A stretch of DNA of 64,000 nucleotides from contig NZ_PJBF01000044.1 in NCBI RefSeq assembly GCF_002836505.1, forward strand, positions 21,760 to 85,759, in the 5' to 3' direction. The DNA is from Psychrobacter sp. Choline-02u-9 (GTDB lineage: Bacteria > Pseudomonadota > Gammaproteobacteria > Pseudomonadales > Moraxellaceae). Positions 63,872 to 64,000 of this stretch are shown here, piece by piece (the first letter of the stretch is position 1; each line of letters starts with the position of its first letter). The notes beneath the pieces are model-generated. The model searched no databases and was not told where the DNA came from. It saw nothing but the letters and a program-made list of their open reading frames with translations. The position numbers were made by a program, and so were the translations under genes.

Positions 63872-64000
63872 ATTATTATATAGTGAATTGTAACTCGGTG
63901 AAACGACTGTAAAATATTTACTAAATTTAATAAAGTTGATGAATCGAATACTAAGCAGAGTCGAAGTTATACCTTTAATAAATAAGAACAGCTATTTGTT

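Noticed and set aside
1..64000. Insertion sequences, integrases, rRNA or tRNA genes
   Set aside because: No transposase or integrase motifs, tRNA cloverleaf or rRNA sequence was recognised in either strand.

Overview
The window looks like chromosomal DNA of a gammaproteobacterium of the Moraxellaceae, most likely Psychrobacter. The support is a set of recognisable housekeeping proteins of gammaproteobacterial type (ValS, RNase PH, BioB, SerB, CoaBC, RadC, FadE, FadD), an smp/serB-type neighbourhood, moderate G+C, and many long acidic low-complexity extensions on otherwise ordinary proteins. The genus is an inference from protein style; no rRNA or tRNA gene is visible to settle it.

Layout. 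0.4-10.6 kb: acyl-CoA synthetase, RNase PH, a small membrane protein, a secreted Cys/His protein, then a leftward group (HemJ, BioB, SCP2-domain protein, membrane protein, DUF368 lipid-phosphate translocase, SerB). 11.0-17.4 kb: SMP-like membrane protein, acidic small protein, UPF0149 protein, two YbjQ-family proteins, a BASS-family transporter and a formate/nitrite-type channel. 17.7-20.6 kb: valS. 20.9-22.3 kb: an AT-rich three-gene cassette that I read as a CmdTAC-like toxin-antitoxin-chaperone system (ADP-ribosyltransferase-like toxin, small antitoxin, SecB-like chaperone). This is the main accessory element of the window. 22.4-25.5 kb: a TerD/vWA protein, then a thiamine-related NMT1/THI5-domain gene preceded by a clear TPP riboswitch, and a 10-copy 13-bp tandem array. 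25.5-34.1 kb: DUF454 protein, cold-shock protein with a near-consensus promoter, divergent yeiH-like/LysR pair, two universal stress proteins, a PreP-like M16 peptidase, a Nudix hydrolase. 34.6-45.1 kb: CoA-type Nudix hydrolase, MpaB/DUF2236 protein, DUF2799 lipoprotein, NhaA, a TauE/SafE permease, a dicarboxylate symporter and FadE. 45.5-51.6 kb: RadC, CoaBC with an unusual His-rich insertion, a second TauE/SafE permease, a histone-deacetylase-family enzyme, a YbjN-like protein and an unknown helical protein. 51.8-55.3 kb: ccmABCDE for cytochrome c haem delivery. 55.4-64 kb: aldo/keto reductase, metNIQ methionine importer, a two-component system with a very long insertion in the kinase ATPase domain, and an efflux-type adaptor lipoprotein.

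Most genes are single or in short operons separated by strong hairpin terminators, many shared by convergent genes. Coherent units are ccmABCDE, metNIQ, the response regulator/kinase pair, the paired usp genes, the paired YbjQ-family genes, the YbjN-like/unknown pair and the toxin-antitoxin-chaperone cassette. Two sequence-level themes recur: short degenerate tandem repeats (11-17 bp units) in or at the edge of many intergenic gaps, sometimes running over a stop codon, and long acidic, Asn/Ser/Thr/Asp-rich segments inserted in or added to conserved proteins.
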